The notes under the pieces: generated by a model
Seen by the model: only the letters and a program-made list of their open reading frames with translations
Database searches by the model: none
What the model was told of the DNA's origin: nothing
In this document: piece after piece, positions 7,690 through 16,558 of the stretch
How positions within the stretch are numbered: position 1 is the first letter of the stretch
Layout: the number at the start of each line of letters is the position of its first letter
Position numbers and translations under genes: made by a program
Source of the DNA: Xanthomonas vesicatoria ATCC 35937
Lineage (GTDB): Bacteria; Pseudomonadota; Gammaproteobacteria; Xanthomonadales; Xanthomonadaceae
Direction: 5' to 3'
Length of the DNA: 47,184 nucleotides
Assembly: GCF_001908725.1 (NCBI RefSeq)
Contig: NZ_CP018727.1
Coordinates: 1-47,184 of the forward strand

Positions 7690-9876
7690 TTACACCTTGA
7701 CCTTGCGCTTCCGCGTGGTCTTCGCTGCCGTGGTCTTGCCTGTGACCTTCTTCGCTGGGGCTGCCTTCTTGTCGGCATGTAGGTCCAGCCACGCACCCAG
7801 CGCGGCACGCGAGCGGCGCTGCTCATCGGACAAGGTGGCACCCTTCTCGGTGGCTAACTTCTCGGCGTAGGCCAGCTGCTTGTCGCTCGGCGGCAGATTG
7901 CCGTAGGCATCGCCATGGGCGTCCAGGAACGCCTGCACGGCCGTGTGCGAGCTGTCCGCATTGGCCGGCAATGGCACGCCGAGCGCCACGGCAATGGCTT
8001 GGGCATAGCGTAACTGGCCCTCACTGGGCGCGCGCGTGGCGGCCGCTTTGGCGGCATCATCCCGCACCGCATTGATGATCCGGGTGACGTTCGCCGCGAC
8101 CTTATTGACGAACTCGTCGCGTGCCTCCACCGGCACCAGGCCGCGGCGCAGCTCGTCCAGCTTTTCCTCCCACAGCGCCGTCGTCGCGGCATCGGTGATC
8201 GGGGCAGGCAGCATTGCAATGAGCTCACGCGCCAGTGGCGTGCTGACGATGAATTTGCCTTGCGGCTCCAGGTAGCCGCGCTCGCGCAAGTTCTCGATGA
8301 TGGTCCCGCGCGTAGCCTCGGTGCCGATGCCGGCATTTTCTTTCAGTCGCTTGCGCACCTCGGGGTTGGTGGCGAATTTGCCGACATCGAGCATGTCGGC
8401 GATCAAGTCGCCTTCTGTATAGCGCTTGGGCGGTCGCGTCTTCTTCGGCCGTAGAGCGGCCGCAGCGACGGTGCAGCGCGTGCCGTCCTGGATGTCAGGC
8501 AGCGCAGGGGTCGCCGTGTCGTCCTCGTCCTCGCTGTCCGGGTCCGTGCCAAAGACGGATTTCCAGCCTTGGGCGATGGGGACGCGGCCAGTGACAGTAA
8601 ACGGCACGCCGCCGGCTTCCAGCGTCATGCGGGTTTCGTTGAACGTGTAGTCGGGCATCAGCGCAGCAAGATAGTGCTGCGCGATCAGCAGAAAGGCGGT
8701 TTGCTCGTCATCGCTGAGCGTGCGGCTGGCGAGCGGCACACCTGTGGGCACGATGGCATGGTGTTCTGCGTTGTCTTTCGCCATCTTGGCGCTGTTGAAC
8801 ACAGTGGGGCGGATGGTTGGTTTGTGGACGGTTAGCGCTGCTACGTGCCGCGCCAAGCCTGGCACCTGGCCAAGCGTTTCCAGCACACGGGGAATTTCGG
8901 CTTCCTGCTCATTGGGTAACACCATGCACGGCGTGCGTGGGTAACTGGTCAGCTCCTTGTCGTACAGGCTTTGCGCGATGTCGAGTGTCTTTTTGGCACT
9001 CCATCCGAATCGCCGCGAGGCAAGCTGCTGGAAGCGCGAAAGCGTCATCAGGGCCGGTGGCTTCTGCGCCTTGCTTTCGTGCGTGACCGCGAGCGGTCCA
9101 CTGGCTCCGGTGGCCGCTGCGAGGATGGCTTCGGCGTCGGCGCGAGCGAAGATCCGCCCCGCATCCGCCGGGGCGTGCGTCAGCACGACGCTTGCCCCGA
9201 GTGCGGTCTGAGCGGTGATTTCCAGCTCGTAATAGGTGACTTCGCGGAACGCGGCGATTTCAGCATCCCGACGCACGACCAGGGCGAGGGTGGGCGACAT
9301 CACCCGGCCGACGTGCCGTGGCCCTTTACCGCCAGCTGCACGGGACCGCAGCGTGTAGGCACGGCTGAGGTTCATGCCCATGAGCCAGTCGGCGCGTGAA
9401 CGTGCCTGACTTGCCCAATAGAGCGGCTCGCTGCTTTCGCCTGGCCGCAAGCTGGCGATTGCCTTGGTGAGGCTTGCAGCATCGAGCGCGGAATACCACA
9501 GCCGGCGCACCGGTCCCCGATAGCCGGCGTGGTCCAGCAGCTCGCGGGCGATCGCTTCGCCCTCGGCGCCGCAGTCGGTTGCGATGACGATTTCCGATGC
9601 CTTGGGGATGTTGGCTAGCAGCACGGCTAACTCGCGCTGTTTGTCGGCAGTTGGTTGGTGCTTCCACGCGGTCGGGATCATGGGCAACACCTCGAAATTC
9701 CAGGCCTCCCATGCCTTGTCGTAGCCCGGTGGACCGACCTGTTCCAAGAGGTGGCCACGTGCCCACGTCACCCGGCCATCGTCGGTATCGATGTAGCCCT
9801 GACCAGGCTTCGGGTTGCCCAGCAGTGGCGCAATGTTTTTGGCCTGGTCGCGCTTCTCGCAGATCCATAGACGCAT
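7690..9876 (-). CDS. topB: DNA topoisomerase III (TraE/TopB-like)
   Basis: This is a type IA topoisomerase of 728 residues, starting MRLWICEKRDQA. The Toprim domain holds Glu7 and an ATDCGAEGE motif (100-107); the usual second Asp is replaced by Gly. The catalytic tyrosine is Tyr312 in TSYPRT, and IGTEATRG lies in the C-terminal core. The last 90 residues are a basic, Lys-rich tail. The enzyme passes single strands and decatenates DNA. Plasmid copies (TraE of IncP) sit in transfer regions and may help resolve DNA during transfer or replication. It starts one base after the stop of the upstream gene. Confidence 0.93.
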   Translation of the reverse strand: MRLWICEKRDQAKNIAPLLGNPKPGQGYIDTDDGRVTWARGHLLEQVGPPGYDKAWEAWNFEVLPMIPTAWKHQPTADKQRELAVLLANIPKASEIVIATDCGAEGEAIARELLDHAGYRGPVRRLWYSALDAASLTKAIASLRPGESSEPLYWASQARSRADWLMGMNLSRAYTLRSRAAGGKGPRHVGRVMSPTLALVVRRDAEIAAFREVTYYELEITAQTALGASVVLTHAPADAGRIFARADAEAILAAATGASGPLAVTHESKAQKPPALMTLSRFQQLASRRFGWSAKKTLDIAQSLYDKELTSYPRTPCMVLPNEQEAEIPRVLETLGQVPGLARHVAALTVHKPTIRPTVFNSAKMAKDNAEHHAIVPTGVPLASRTLSDDEQTAFLLIAQHYLAALMPDYTFNETRMTLEAGGVPFTVTGRVPIAQGWKSVFGTDPDSEDEDDTATPALPDIQDGTRCTVAAAALRPKKTRPPKRYTEGDLIADMLDVGKFATNPEVRKRLKENAGIGTEATRGTIIENLRERGYLEPQGKFIVSTPLARELIAMLPAPITDAATTALWEEKLDELRRGLVPVEARDEFVNKVAANVTRIINAVRDDAAKAAATRAPSEGQLRYAQAIAVALGVPLPANADSSHTAVQAFLDAHGDAYGNLPPSDKQLAYAEKLATEKGATLSDEQRRSRAALGAWLDLHADKKAAPAKKVTGKTTAAKTTRKRKVKV

Positions 9877-9877
9877 G

Positions 9878-10126
9878 TCAGCGCTCCGGGTCGTTGGCGG
9901 CGGTGTTCGGATCGGCCGGCGTGTCGGTGGGCAGCAGCAGCCAGAATGTCGCCAGCGAGACAAAGCCGATGGCGACGGCGGCAGCGGGTATGGAGAGCCA
10001 GAAAAACACGATGGCGGCGAGCATGCCGACGATCACGATACTGGCGCGGGCTGGGCGTGACCACTGCGACATGGCGTAGAGCATTTCGCCGATGCGGTAT
10101 CCCAGGCTTTTTGCGGGTGCGTTCAT
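9878..10126 (-). CDS. small membrane protein of the transfer region
   Basis: This 82-residue protein starts MNAPAKSLGYRIGEML. Two hydrophobic segments (about 27-43 and 46-66) are followed by a Pro/Asp-rich tail. It ends one base before topB and is probably co-transcribed with it. No family is recognised. Confidence 0.55.
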   Translation of the reverse strand: MNAPAKSLGYRIGEMLYAMSQWSRPARASIVIVGMLAAIVFFWLSIPAAAVAIGFVSLATFWLLLPTDTPADPNTAANDPER

Positions 10127-10150
10127 GCGCTAACTCCGGCGGTTGTCTGA

Positions 10151-10175
10151 TGCGGTCACCCGAGGTGGACCGCAC
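10151..10175. other. intercistronic stem-loop
   Basis: TGCGGTCACC and GGTGGACCGCA can pair over ten bases with one bulged G and a short CGAG loop. It lies between the 10199-10438 and 9878-10126 genes. There is no T-run, so it is more likely an mRNA-stabilising or processing hairpin than a terminator. Confidence 0.4.
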
Positions 10176-10198
10176 AGACTCAGTGCGTCACGGTGTGG

Positions 10199-10438
10199 TC
10201 ATGCAGCTGGCTTGTTCTGCTCGGCAAGGTACTTGGTGAAGTCACGGTTGCCATCGAGCGCATGCTCGATCAGGGCAACGGCAGCATCGTTCCAGTCGGG
10301 CTTTGCGCCCACGGTGTGCGCGTAGAAGTCGCAGAAGGCTTCCACGCGCTTGATGAGCGCGGGATCGAACTGCAAGCGCTTGGTGACGCGTTCGGTTTTG
10401 ACGGGGATCTTCGGCAGTGCCGATGGTTTGCGGGCCAT
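10199..10438 (-). CDS. hypothetical small protein, possible ribbon-helix-helix
   Basis: This is a 79-residue protein starting MARKPSALPKIPVKTERVTKRLQFD. The basic N-terminus, a short predicted strand (TKRLQFD) and two helices (PALIKRVEAFCDFYA and WNDAAVALIEHAL) resemble the small ribbon-helix-helix-like proteins often found at the end of trb operons. DNA binding is inferred. It follows another small putative regulator at an 11-base distance. Confidence 0.5.
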   Translation of the reverse strand: MARKPSALPKIPVKTERVTKRLQFDPALIKRVEAFCDFYAHTVGAKPDWNDAAVALIEHALDGNRDFTKYLAEQNKPAA

Positions 10439-10448
10439 GTGGTTGTTC

Positions 10449-10757
10449 CTAGAGCGGGTAGCGATTGGCTACGGCGGTGGTGATCACGACGCTGATCGTG
10501 ACGCCCAGCTTCTTGGCGTACTTGCTGACAGCGTTGTGCAAGGGCACGGATAGGTGGAAACGGAGGCGTTCGCGGTCTAGCTTGCGATAGATGCCGCCGG
10601 CCACCAGGGTGGTGGGTTGAAGCAGAAATTCTTCCATGAGGTGTTGCATAAACATGCGCCGGCTGAGTCCGGCGCGTTGTGCATCGCGGTCAATCGCTTT
10701 CATCTGCTTAGGGGCCACGTTCGCGACAACTTGTCGCCGAGCGGCTTTTGCAGGCAT
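10449..10757 (-). CDS. putative ribbon-helix-helix regulator
   Basis: This protein has 102 residues and starts MPAKAARRQVVANVAPKQMKAID, with GGAG nine bases upstream. The pattern VANVAPKQMKAIDRDAQRAGLSRRMFMQHLMEEFL fits a ribbon-helix-helix domain. A second similar part (RLRFHLSVPLHNAVSKYAKKLGVTISVVI) follows, suggesting two tandem RHH units. Half of the plasmid-wide operator (ATTGCACAC, 10807-10815) lies upstream. It is a candidate repressor for that regulon, but this is inference. Confidence 0.5.
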   Translation of the reverse strand: MPAKAARRQVVANVAPKQMKAIDRDAQRAGLSRRMFMQHLMEEFLLQPTTLVAGGIYRKLDRERLRFHLSVPLHNAVSKYAKKLGVTISVVITTAVANRYPL

Positions 10758-10827
10758 AGCTTTTGGCTCCGTTGGGTGGTGGGTAAAGCCCCCGGAGTTT
10801 ATCGATATTGCACACGTTAGATCACGG

Positions 10828-12180
10828 TCACGGGCCATAGGGCGACAGCGCCAAGTCTTTATTGACCATGACCGCAACCCGTTGACCAGGCCGGATTTCC
10901 AGCGTGGGTTGCACGTTGATGCTGCGTTGAAGCAGCTGTGCGCCGGCCTGGTTGATCTGTTGCGCCGCGCCCTGGGATGCGGCCTGACCGGCGTCACGCT
11001 GGAAGGATGAAAAGCTATCTCCTTCGGCGGTGGCCACCGCCGCCGCAACCGTACTGGACAGCAGCACGCTCGACAGAACTTTGCCCCAATGGTTGTTGAC
11101 CTTATCGCTCACGCCGGCATAGCCGGACAGGTCCACACCGGGCATGCCTTCAAGGTCCAGGCTAGAGCCGTTCGGAAAACGCAGGCGCTGCCACACCAGC
11201 AACACGCGGTTCTGCCCGAAGGTCACGCGCGAGTCGTAAGCACCGATCAGCACCGAGCCTTGCGGGATGATGACGTAGCGGCCGGTCGGGGTGTCATAGA
11301 CCGGCTGTGAGACCTGCGCGGTGATCTGGCCGGGTAGGTCGCTGTTGATCCCGGTCAGAAACAGGGCAGGGATGAGCGTGCCGGCGCTCACGACGGTCGG
11401 CGTGGCTGGCGGAGTCAGGCGCGATTGCAGCGTGCCGGTGTCGCGCTTTTCATCCATGAAGTGGCGCTTGTCGTCCTGGCGGTTGGCATCGTCGCGAGCG
11501 GTCTTGTCTGGCCCACCAGCACCAGCGGCAGCGGCAGCGGCCTGCGCAAGCATCTGCTGCTGCACCGCCTCGGGTGAGTCCGGCGGCATCCCACCGAATG
11601 CCGGCTGCCCGCCGAACTGGCTCTGGTTGCTTGTTCCACCAGCTCCTGCACTTTGCTGGAAGCTGGTTTTAGCGTAGCGGGCATTGGCGGCTTGCTGCAT
11701 GCGCTGTAGATCCTGCTGGGCGGCGAACTGCTGGGCCGCTGTCTGCGGTTGCGCACCGCCGCCGTAGGCGCGCGTGCTGGCCTGCTGCTGGGCCGCGTAC
11801 TGCATTTGCCCCACTTCCCCCGGCATCGGTGGCCCGAGCTTCGGAGCGCGCTCTGCGCGCTGCTGGGCGGCCGTCGCGTAGTCGCCGGGCAAGGCATTGA
11901 ACGCCTCGGGCTTGGTGGACATGTTGGCGGTGGGCGGCTGCTCTTTGGGCTTGTTCTGGTTCGGCTTCTGCATGAAGGCCTGGACGAAGGCGAAGGCAAT
12001 CAACACACCCGCGATGCCGGCGATGATGCCGACCTTCTTTTTGTCCAGGGTCTTGATCTTCGGCTTGGGCGTTGCCAAGGGAATCGGCGCGTCCTGCGGC
12101 GGCGTATAGCCTTCGCTGGCCGACTCGCCCGTCACCGGGTCGCGTTCGTCGTCAGCCGGGGTTCCGTTCGTGGTCTGCAT
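10828..12180 (-). CDS. trbI: TrbI/VirB10 conjugal transfer protein
   Basis: This is a 450-residue inner-to-outer-membrane scaffold of the type IV secretion channel. After a cytoplasmic N-terminus, a single membrane helix covers about 50-70 (VGIIAGIAGVLIAFAFVQAF). It is followed by a Pro/Gln/Ala-rich periplasmic linker (about 75-245) and the conserved C-terminal beta-barrel domain (AGTLIPALFLTGINSDLPGQITAQV, RVLLVWQRLRFPNGSSLDLEGMPG). AGAGG precedes the ATG. It is the last trb gene of the cluster and starts 15 bases after trbG. Confidence 0.95.
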   Translation of the reverse strand: MQTTNGTPADDERDPVTGESASEGYTPPQDAPIPLATPKPKIKTLDKKKVGIIAGIAGVLIAFAFVQAFMQKPNQNKPKEQPPTANMSTKPEAFNALPGDYATAAQQRAERAPKLGPPMPGEVGQMQYAAQQQASTRAYGGGAQPQTAAQQFAAQQDLQRMQQAANARYAKTSFQQSAGAGGTSNQSQFGGQPAFGGMPPDSPEAVQQQMLAQAAAAAAGAGGPDKTARDDANRQDDKRHFMDEKRDTGTLQSRLTPPATPTVVSAGTLIPALFLTGINSDLPGQITAQVSQPVYDTPTGRYVIIPQGSVLIGAYDSRVTFGQNRVLLVWQRLRFPNGSSLDLEGMPGVDLSGYAGVSDKVNNHWGKVLSSVLLSSTVAAAVATAEGDSFSSFQRDAGQAASQGAAQQINQAGAQLLQRSINVQPTLEIRPGQRVAVMVNKDLALSPYGP

Positions 12181-12195
12181 GCGGCACCTCTGTAA

Positions 12196-13188
12196 TTAGC
12201 GACGGCGGATCGTGATGGTTTGCTTGGCGCCGACGCGCAGCTCGGCACGATCAAACACGCGGTCCACGATGTAGGTCGGGCCGCTGGTGCCGTTCGCTAC
12301 GCCTTTGACGCGGTAGTTCACTAGCAGTGGTTCGCCCTTCTCGATCAGGAACAGTGCCGGGGCATCGGTTGCGTTGAGCGTGGCCGGCATGCGGATATAG
12401 GTCTGCGCGCCATCGTCAAAGACTTGCATGGGCTTCCAGGAATAGCGGCCGCCCTTGATGTCGTAGTTGAAGTGCAGCGCATCAGGGGCAACAGCCACCG
12501 GCTGGACGGCCTCGCGCTTGGCTGCCACGGCTTGCTGCGCTTTCCAGGTGTCGAGCGGGTACTGCCACGAGACGCTGGGCATGCTCCAATCGGCCACGCT
12601 GCGCGCGGTGACCAGGTAGGTGCGCCGATTGGTGGCAATGAACAGGTCGTTGGTCAGGCCTGGCTCCACCGCCTTGAGCACCAGGTGCACTTGCTCGCCG
12701 GCATCGGTGCCGCTGGTGACCTGGCTAATCAGCCACCGCACCGTATCGGACCCGTTGACCTCGCCCGTCAGCTGCTCGCCGGGTTGGAAGTCGATAACGG
12801 TCTGACGACCTGCGCCGACATAGATCGTGTAGAGCGCACCAGGCCGATAGGTAAAGATCGTCTGTCCGCCCACATTGGCGGTGCTGGCGCTTGTTGGCAC
12901 TTGCCGTGCCTGGCCGACGTACTCGGCCACCTGGGCGCGCTGCTTGCTGTCGAAGTTAGACCGCGCTTTGGCGACGCGCGGGGAGACATGCTCCGGCGGC
13001 ACAGGCGGCGCCACATAGGCCGGTGCGGGCGCGGGGGCGTTGTTGGCTTGCGTCGTCGCATTGGCGGCCGCCGTGGTGTTGTCGTTGAGCGCGCTGGTGA
13101 TCGCGGGCACCTGTGGCGTGGTCTGCGCATTGGCAATGCCGGCGGACAACAACAGCAAGGGCAGAAGGGACGTCTTCATGGTTTGCAT
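12196..13188 (-). CDS. trbG: TrbG/VirB9 conjugal transfer protein
   Basis: This is a periplasmic component of the type IV secretion outer-membrane core, 330 residues. A signal peptide is clear (MKTSLLPLLLLSAGIANA before QTT). The start could be ATG 13188 (MQTMKTS) or 13179. The C-terminal VirB9 domain shows YDIKGGRYSWKPMQVFDDGAQTYIRMP and the late YIVDRVFDRAELRVG segment. It partners with TrbI and normally with a lipoprotein TrbH, which I do not find here. Confidence 0.95.
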   Translation of the reverse strand: MQTMKTSLLPLLLLSAGIANAQTTPQVPAITSALNDNTTAAANATTQANNAPAPAPAYVAPPVPPEHVSPRVAKARSNFDSKQRAQVAEYVGQARQVPTSASTANVGGQTIFTYRPGALYTIYVGAGRQTVIDFQPGEQLTGEVNGSDTVRWLISQVTSGTDAGEQVHLVLKAVEPGLTNDLFIATNRRTYLVTARSVADWSMPSVSWQYPLDTWKAQQAVAAKREAVQPVAVAPDALHFNYDIKGGRYSWKPMQVFDDGAQTYIRMPATLNATDAPALFLIEKGEPLLVNYRVKGVANGTSGPTYIVDRVFDRAELRVGAKQTITIRRR

Positions 13189-13214
13189 AGTGTTTGCACT
13201 CTTAGGCGAAAAAA

Positions 13215-13925
13215 TTAGGGGGTGCTACCGATGTCGCGCTGCCAGTTGAAGTCCGTGATGAACAGGCCGAGCGGGTTCACCAGCTCCACCTTGGGATCGG
13301 GGGTGCTTTGCTTGACGGTGAACGTGGATGTCCACGTCGCCCGCTCCTTGACCTGGCCCTGGTCGGTGAAGCTGGTTTCCACCCACCGCACCTGGTAGCT
13401 GTCTGCCGACACGGGAACCACTGAGGTGACTTGCGTGGTGACCGTTTCGGTGCCGACCTTGCTCATGGTCGAGCCGGGCGCGCGAGCTTCGGCATTGAGC
13501 TTGTTCGCCGACGCAGGGGTCATGAAGCTGTAGGCCTCATTCCATGCCGATTTCACCACTACCGGATCGAGCGGGACGGTGCGCACCAGCTCCACCCAAT
13601 GTTTGAGGAAGTAGCGAATTTCGGCCTGGCCGGGCGTGTAGTTGGGACTGGCGTAGCCCACAACCTGCGGCGCGCCATCGGTGTTGATGCGCGCAATAAG
13701 CGGCTTGGGAGGTGGGCGGTTGCTTAGGGCAATCAAGCCACCGGCCAGTAGCACCGACAAGGCGTAGCCGCCAACGGCTGCCCAACGCCATGCGCGCTTG
13801 TCGCTCTCCGATTTTTCGAGTTTGTCTGTCCAGCCTTTGCGCGCTGAATCGTGGTGGGGCGACATCGGCGGCGAGCTGGGACGCTGGCCGACGGGCGTTT
13901 GCAGTAGGTCTTTGGTGCTGCTCAT
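13215..13925 (-). CDS. trbF: TrbF/VirB8 conjugal transfer protein
   Basis: This 236-residue inner-membrane assembly factor of the secretion channel has a cytoplasmic N-terminus, one membrane helix (about 48-68, WAAVGGYALSVLLAGGLIAL) and a periplasmic VirB8 domain ending in NPLGLFITDFNW, typical of TrbF. It starts six bases after the end of trbL. Confidence 0.94.
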   Translation of the reverse strand: MSSTKDLLQTPVGQRPSSPPMSPHHDSARKGWTDKLEKSESDKRAWRWAAVGGYALSVLLAGGLIALSNRPPPKPLIARINTDGAPQVVGYASPNYTPGQAEIRYFLKHWVELVRTVPLDPVVVKSAWNEAYSFMTPASANKLNAEARAPGSTMSKVGTETVTTQVTSVVPVSADSYQVRWVETSFTDQGQVKERATWTSTFTVKQSTPDPKVELVNPLGLFITDFNWQRDIGSTP

Positions 13926-13931
13926 GCGTGG

Positions 13932-15404
13932 TTAGCTCTCGTCGTTGGTGGGGGCAATCGTCGGGTTCCCACTGCCGCCACCGCTGGTGGTCGTGGCCCC
14001 TTTGATCGCTATCGTTGATGCTTTGGCGACGGTTGCTGCGTCGCTGAATCGCTGTCTGCCGGCTTCCAGCCGTTCCGGGGACGGGGTAGGTGTCGCAGGC
14101 GGTGTAGCTGCAGGCGGTACACCGCCGCTCATCGCAACGCCCTGGGACCAGGCATCCTTCACCGCTGCGCCGGCATTGGTGATCGGTGCAGCGGCCATCC
14201 GGCCGACTTCCGACGCACCAGCGGCCGCGTAGCTGGCGCCCGCTGAGACGCCGCGATCAATGTTTGCAGCGGCGGCCGAGCCGAACTTGATTGCGGCCTG
14301 GCCGAGCCGGGTGCTTGCAGCGCGTTGAACGCCGGCTGCAACGGCCTGGCCGGCCGGTGTCGTGCTTGCCGCCATCAGCCCACCAATGACGCTGCCACGC
14401 ACACCGGGATTGCTCAGTGCAGCCGCACCGGCCCCGGTGCTGTTCGCCGCAGCTGCACTGCCGGCGCCGTGGATCTGCCCGGCAGCCGTGATGGTCTTGG
14501 CCGCACTGGCGGCGCCCATGCGGCCAAGCGCGGCGGCACCGACACCAGCACCGATGGCGGCTGCGCCGGCACCGATGGCCACGCCGGCCGCACTGCCGGC
14601 TGTCAACGACGGCGAGCCTGAGAGCAACCCGCCCGCCAATGCTGGGGCATGCACCGCGAGGATGGCCATAACAGCTGCTGAGACTGCGGCTAGGTAAGTC
14701 ACCAGCAATTCGGGAGCCGGCGGCACTGTGAAAGTAGCCATAACATTGCCGTAGACAGCCATGATGAAGCTCAAGACCATCAATTTGACGCCTTGGGCTA
14801 TGACGGCTCCAATTGCTTTTTCAGCAAGGAACGCTGTGTGGTTGCTTATCCCCCACGGGACCAGGATCAAGCCAAGCACCGACACCAGATAGAATTCAAT
14901 GACGGTGAGCATGCACGTGAACGCCAACACGGCAAATGCGCCGAGAATGAATAGCTCTGCGACGGTGTACTGGACAACGACTGCAAGCATTGCAACCTTG
15001 TCCATCCAGCTGCCGCGCTGCATGTCTTGGATTTGGTCGTCAATTGGCTTGATGACCTCCATAGCTCTGTCGAGGATCGCGCTAGGGTCTTTTACCAGCG
15101 TCGAGGTACCGCCACCGGCTAAGGTACCGATCTGCGCCAAGCCACTGGCTACGCCGTTGGTCAACGTGGGCCACGACGCTACAAGGAAAGCAAAGAAGCC
15201 GATCCGCAGCAGCTTACGAAGGAATGGCGCGGTGAAGTCTTCACCGCGCAACGCCCAAAACAGTGCAGCTAACGCAATTTCTATGGCGGCTAAGGTTCCC
15301 AGAATTGCCGACGCGCGGGGCGTCAGGATTCCAAACCCGTTGGAAAATACGTTGACAAAGTTGTTGAGCAACGCGGTTAGGAATCCGGTATTGGTCGGGT
15401 CCAT
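13932..15404 (-). CDS. trbL: TrbL/VirB6 polytopic channel protein
   Basis: The protein has 490 residues. The N-terminal 240 contain several membrane helices and the conserved VVVQYTVAELFILGAFA and GLILVPWGISNHTAFLAEKA segments of TrbL. The C-terminal half is a long Ala/Gly-rich low-complexity region (about 250-400) followed by a Pro/Thr-rich tail, also usual for TrbL. It forms the inner-membrane pore that passes DNA. Confidence 0.94.
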   Translation of the reverse strand: MDPTNTGFLTALLNNFVNVFSNGFGILTPRASAILGTLAAIEIALAALFWALRGEDFTAPFLRKLLRIGFFAFLVASWPTLTNGVASGLAQIGTLAGGGTSTLVKDPSAILDRAMEVIKPIDDQIQDMQRGSWMDKVAMLAVVVQYTVAELFILGAFAVLAFTCMLTVIEFYLVSVLGLILVPWGISNHTAFLAEKAIGAVIAQGVKLMVLSFIMAVYGNVMATFTVPPAPELLVTYLAAVSAAVMAILAVHAPALAGGLLSGSPSLTAGSAAGVAIGAGAAAIGAGVGAAALGRMGAASAAKTITAAGQIHGAGSAAAANSTGAGAAALSNPGVRGSVIGGLMAASTTPAGQAVAAGVQRAASTRLGQAAIKFGSAAAANIDRGVSAGASYAAAGASEVGRMAAAPITNAGAAVKDAWSQGVAMSGGVPPAATPPATPTPSPERLEAGRQRFSDAATVAKASTIAIKGATTTSGGGSGNPTIAPTNDES

Positions 15405-15423
15405 TGCGGCCTACCTTCAGTAG

Positions 15424-15765
15424 TTAGAAGCTGGTCTTTGCTGGTGGCACGGTTGACTTCGCTGGAGTGCTGCGCTTGTCACCGCAGTTCCCGTATGCGC
15501 GGCAAGTCTTCAACTTGAGCCGCGCATCGTCGCCAGCACCAGACCCATATGTTTTTTCTATCTGGTCAGCACACGCCTGGTCATAGGTTGCAACCTGCTT
15601 GCATTTGTCAGGCAGGCCCAACTTCTCAAAAACAGGGATGACCGCATCACTCGGTATTGTCCCGTTGGCAGTGGGCGTGCCTTTGGGTGACGCTGCGCGA
15701 TCGCCGTTACAACCAGCCACGGCGACGATTGCTGCAACCAATGCTAGAGAGATGATCTTTTTCAC
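15424..15765 (-). CDS. trbK: TrbK-like lipoprotein (entry-exclusion candidate)
   Basis: This is a 113-residue lipoprotein with a GTG start overlapping the trbJ stop (GTGA). The signal MKKIISLALVAAIVAVAGC ends in a lipobox. The mature part contains six further cysteines or cysteine pairs (DKCKQ, DQACAD, KTCRAYGNCG), suggesting disulfides. Position between trbJ and trbL is that of trbK in IncP and Ti trb operons, where it gives entry exclusion. The role is inferred from position and lipobox. Confidence 0.75.
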   Translation of the reverse strand: MKKIISLALVAAIVAVAGCNGDRAASPKGTPTANGTIPSDAVIPVFEKLGLPDKCKQVATYDQACADQIEKTYGSGAGDDARLKLKTCRAYGNCGDKRSTPAKSTVPPAKTSF

Positions 15766-16540
15766 TTCAAGAACTCGATCTGGGCCGGGGCGACAGTGGA
15801 TTTCTCGTAGGCGCTGCTTCCATAGGCCCGATTGACCTTGATGTTGTTAGCCTGGTCGGCTGATAGTTGCCTAGCCTGTTCCTCAAGCAGAGCTTGGTTC
15901 ATCGCTGCGGTCTGTGCGTTGAGCTTCATCATTTCCTGGCCGACCAGCATGTTGATCTGGTTGCCGGCCTGCGTAGCAGCTAAGGCACCAGTCGCTGACT
16001 GCGAGGCCTGGCCCATCGTTTCAAACTGCTGGTTGGTGCTATCCAGTGTGTCCAGGACGGCCGCGCCGCTGTATAGGGCGTCCTCAACGTTGTTTCGACC
16101 TTGCGCTTGCCACTGATCGACCATCGCGGAGAGCTGTTGGAACGTCGCATCGCTGTTCAATTGCGGGTACCGCTGAGCGAACATATCGCGCGTGTTTTGT
16201 AGGTTCGCCATGCTCCCGCGTAGCTGGTTGATGCTCTGCTTATAGGAGTTGTAAACCTGCTGGTACTCGCCGAACACATTGCGCGGCAGTGAGGCTAGAT
16301 TGCGGCCCTCGTTGGCGACTTGCTGAATCTGCAAGTTCAATTGATCCAGCTGGGTTTTGTACTGCTGCACCTGCTTTGCATAGGCGCTGATTTCCTTGCT
16401 CTGCTGCAACAGCTGGGTCACCAGGTTGCTGCAATTGGCACACACAATCGCTTGCGCGGGGGCGCATAGACGGCGGAGCCGCCGGCAACGGCAATGCCGA
16501 TGGCAACGGTGAGGGCTGCGGTGACGCGACGAATGGTCAT
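15762..16540 (-). CDS. trbJ: TrbJ/VirB5 pilus-tip protein, frameshifted signal peptide
   Basis: The mature domain (IVCANCSNLVTQLLQQSKEI...) is a clear TrbJ/VirB5 family coiled-coil protein. It lies open from 16445 to 15762. A good signal peptide (MTIRRVTAALTVAIGIAVAGG) with GGAG starts at 16540 but is in another frame. Adding one C to the run CCCCC at about 16458-16462 gives SAVYAPPAQA-IVCANC, a perfect export signal and cleavage site. So the gene as written is broken by a 1-base deletion, or the base was missed in sequencing. TrbJ is needed for pilus assembly. Confidence 0.8.
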
Positions 16541-16558
16541 AGCGTTCTCCATGCGGGG

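Noticed and set aside
10828..13925. A trbH lipoprotein gene between trbG and trbI
   Set aside because: trbG and trbI are only 15 bases apart and no lipobox-containing frame lies in the cluster except the trbK-like gene.
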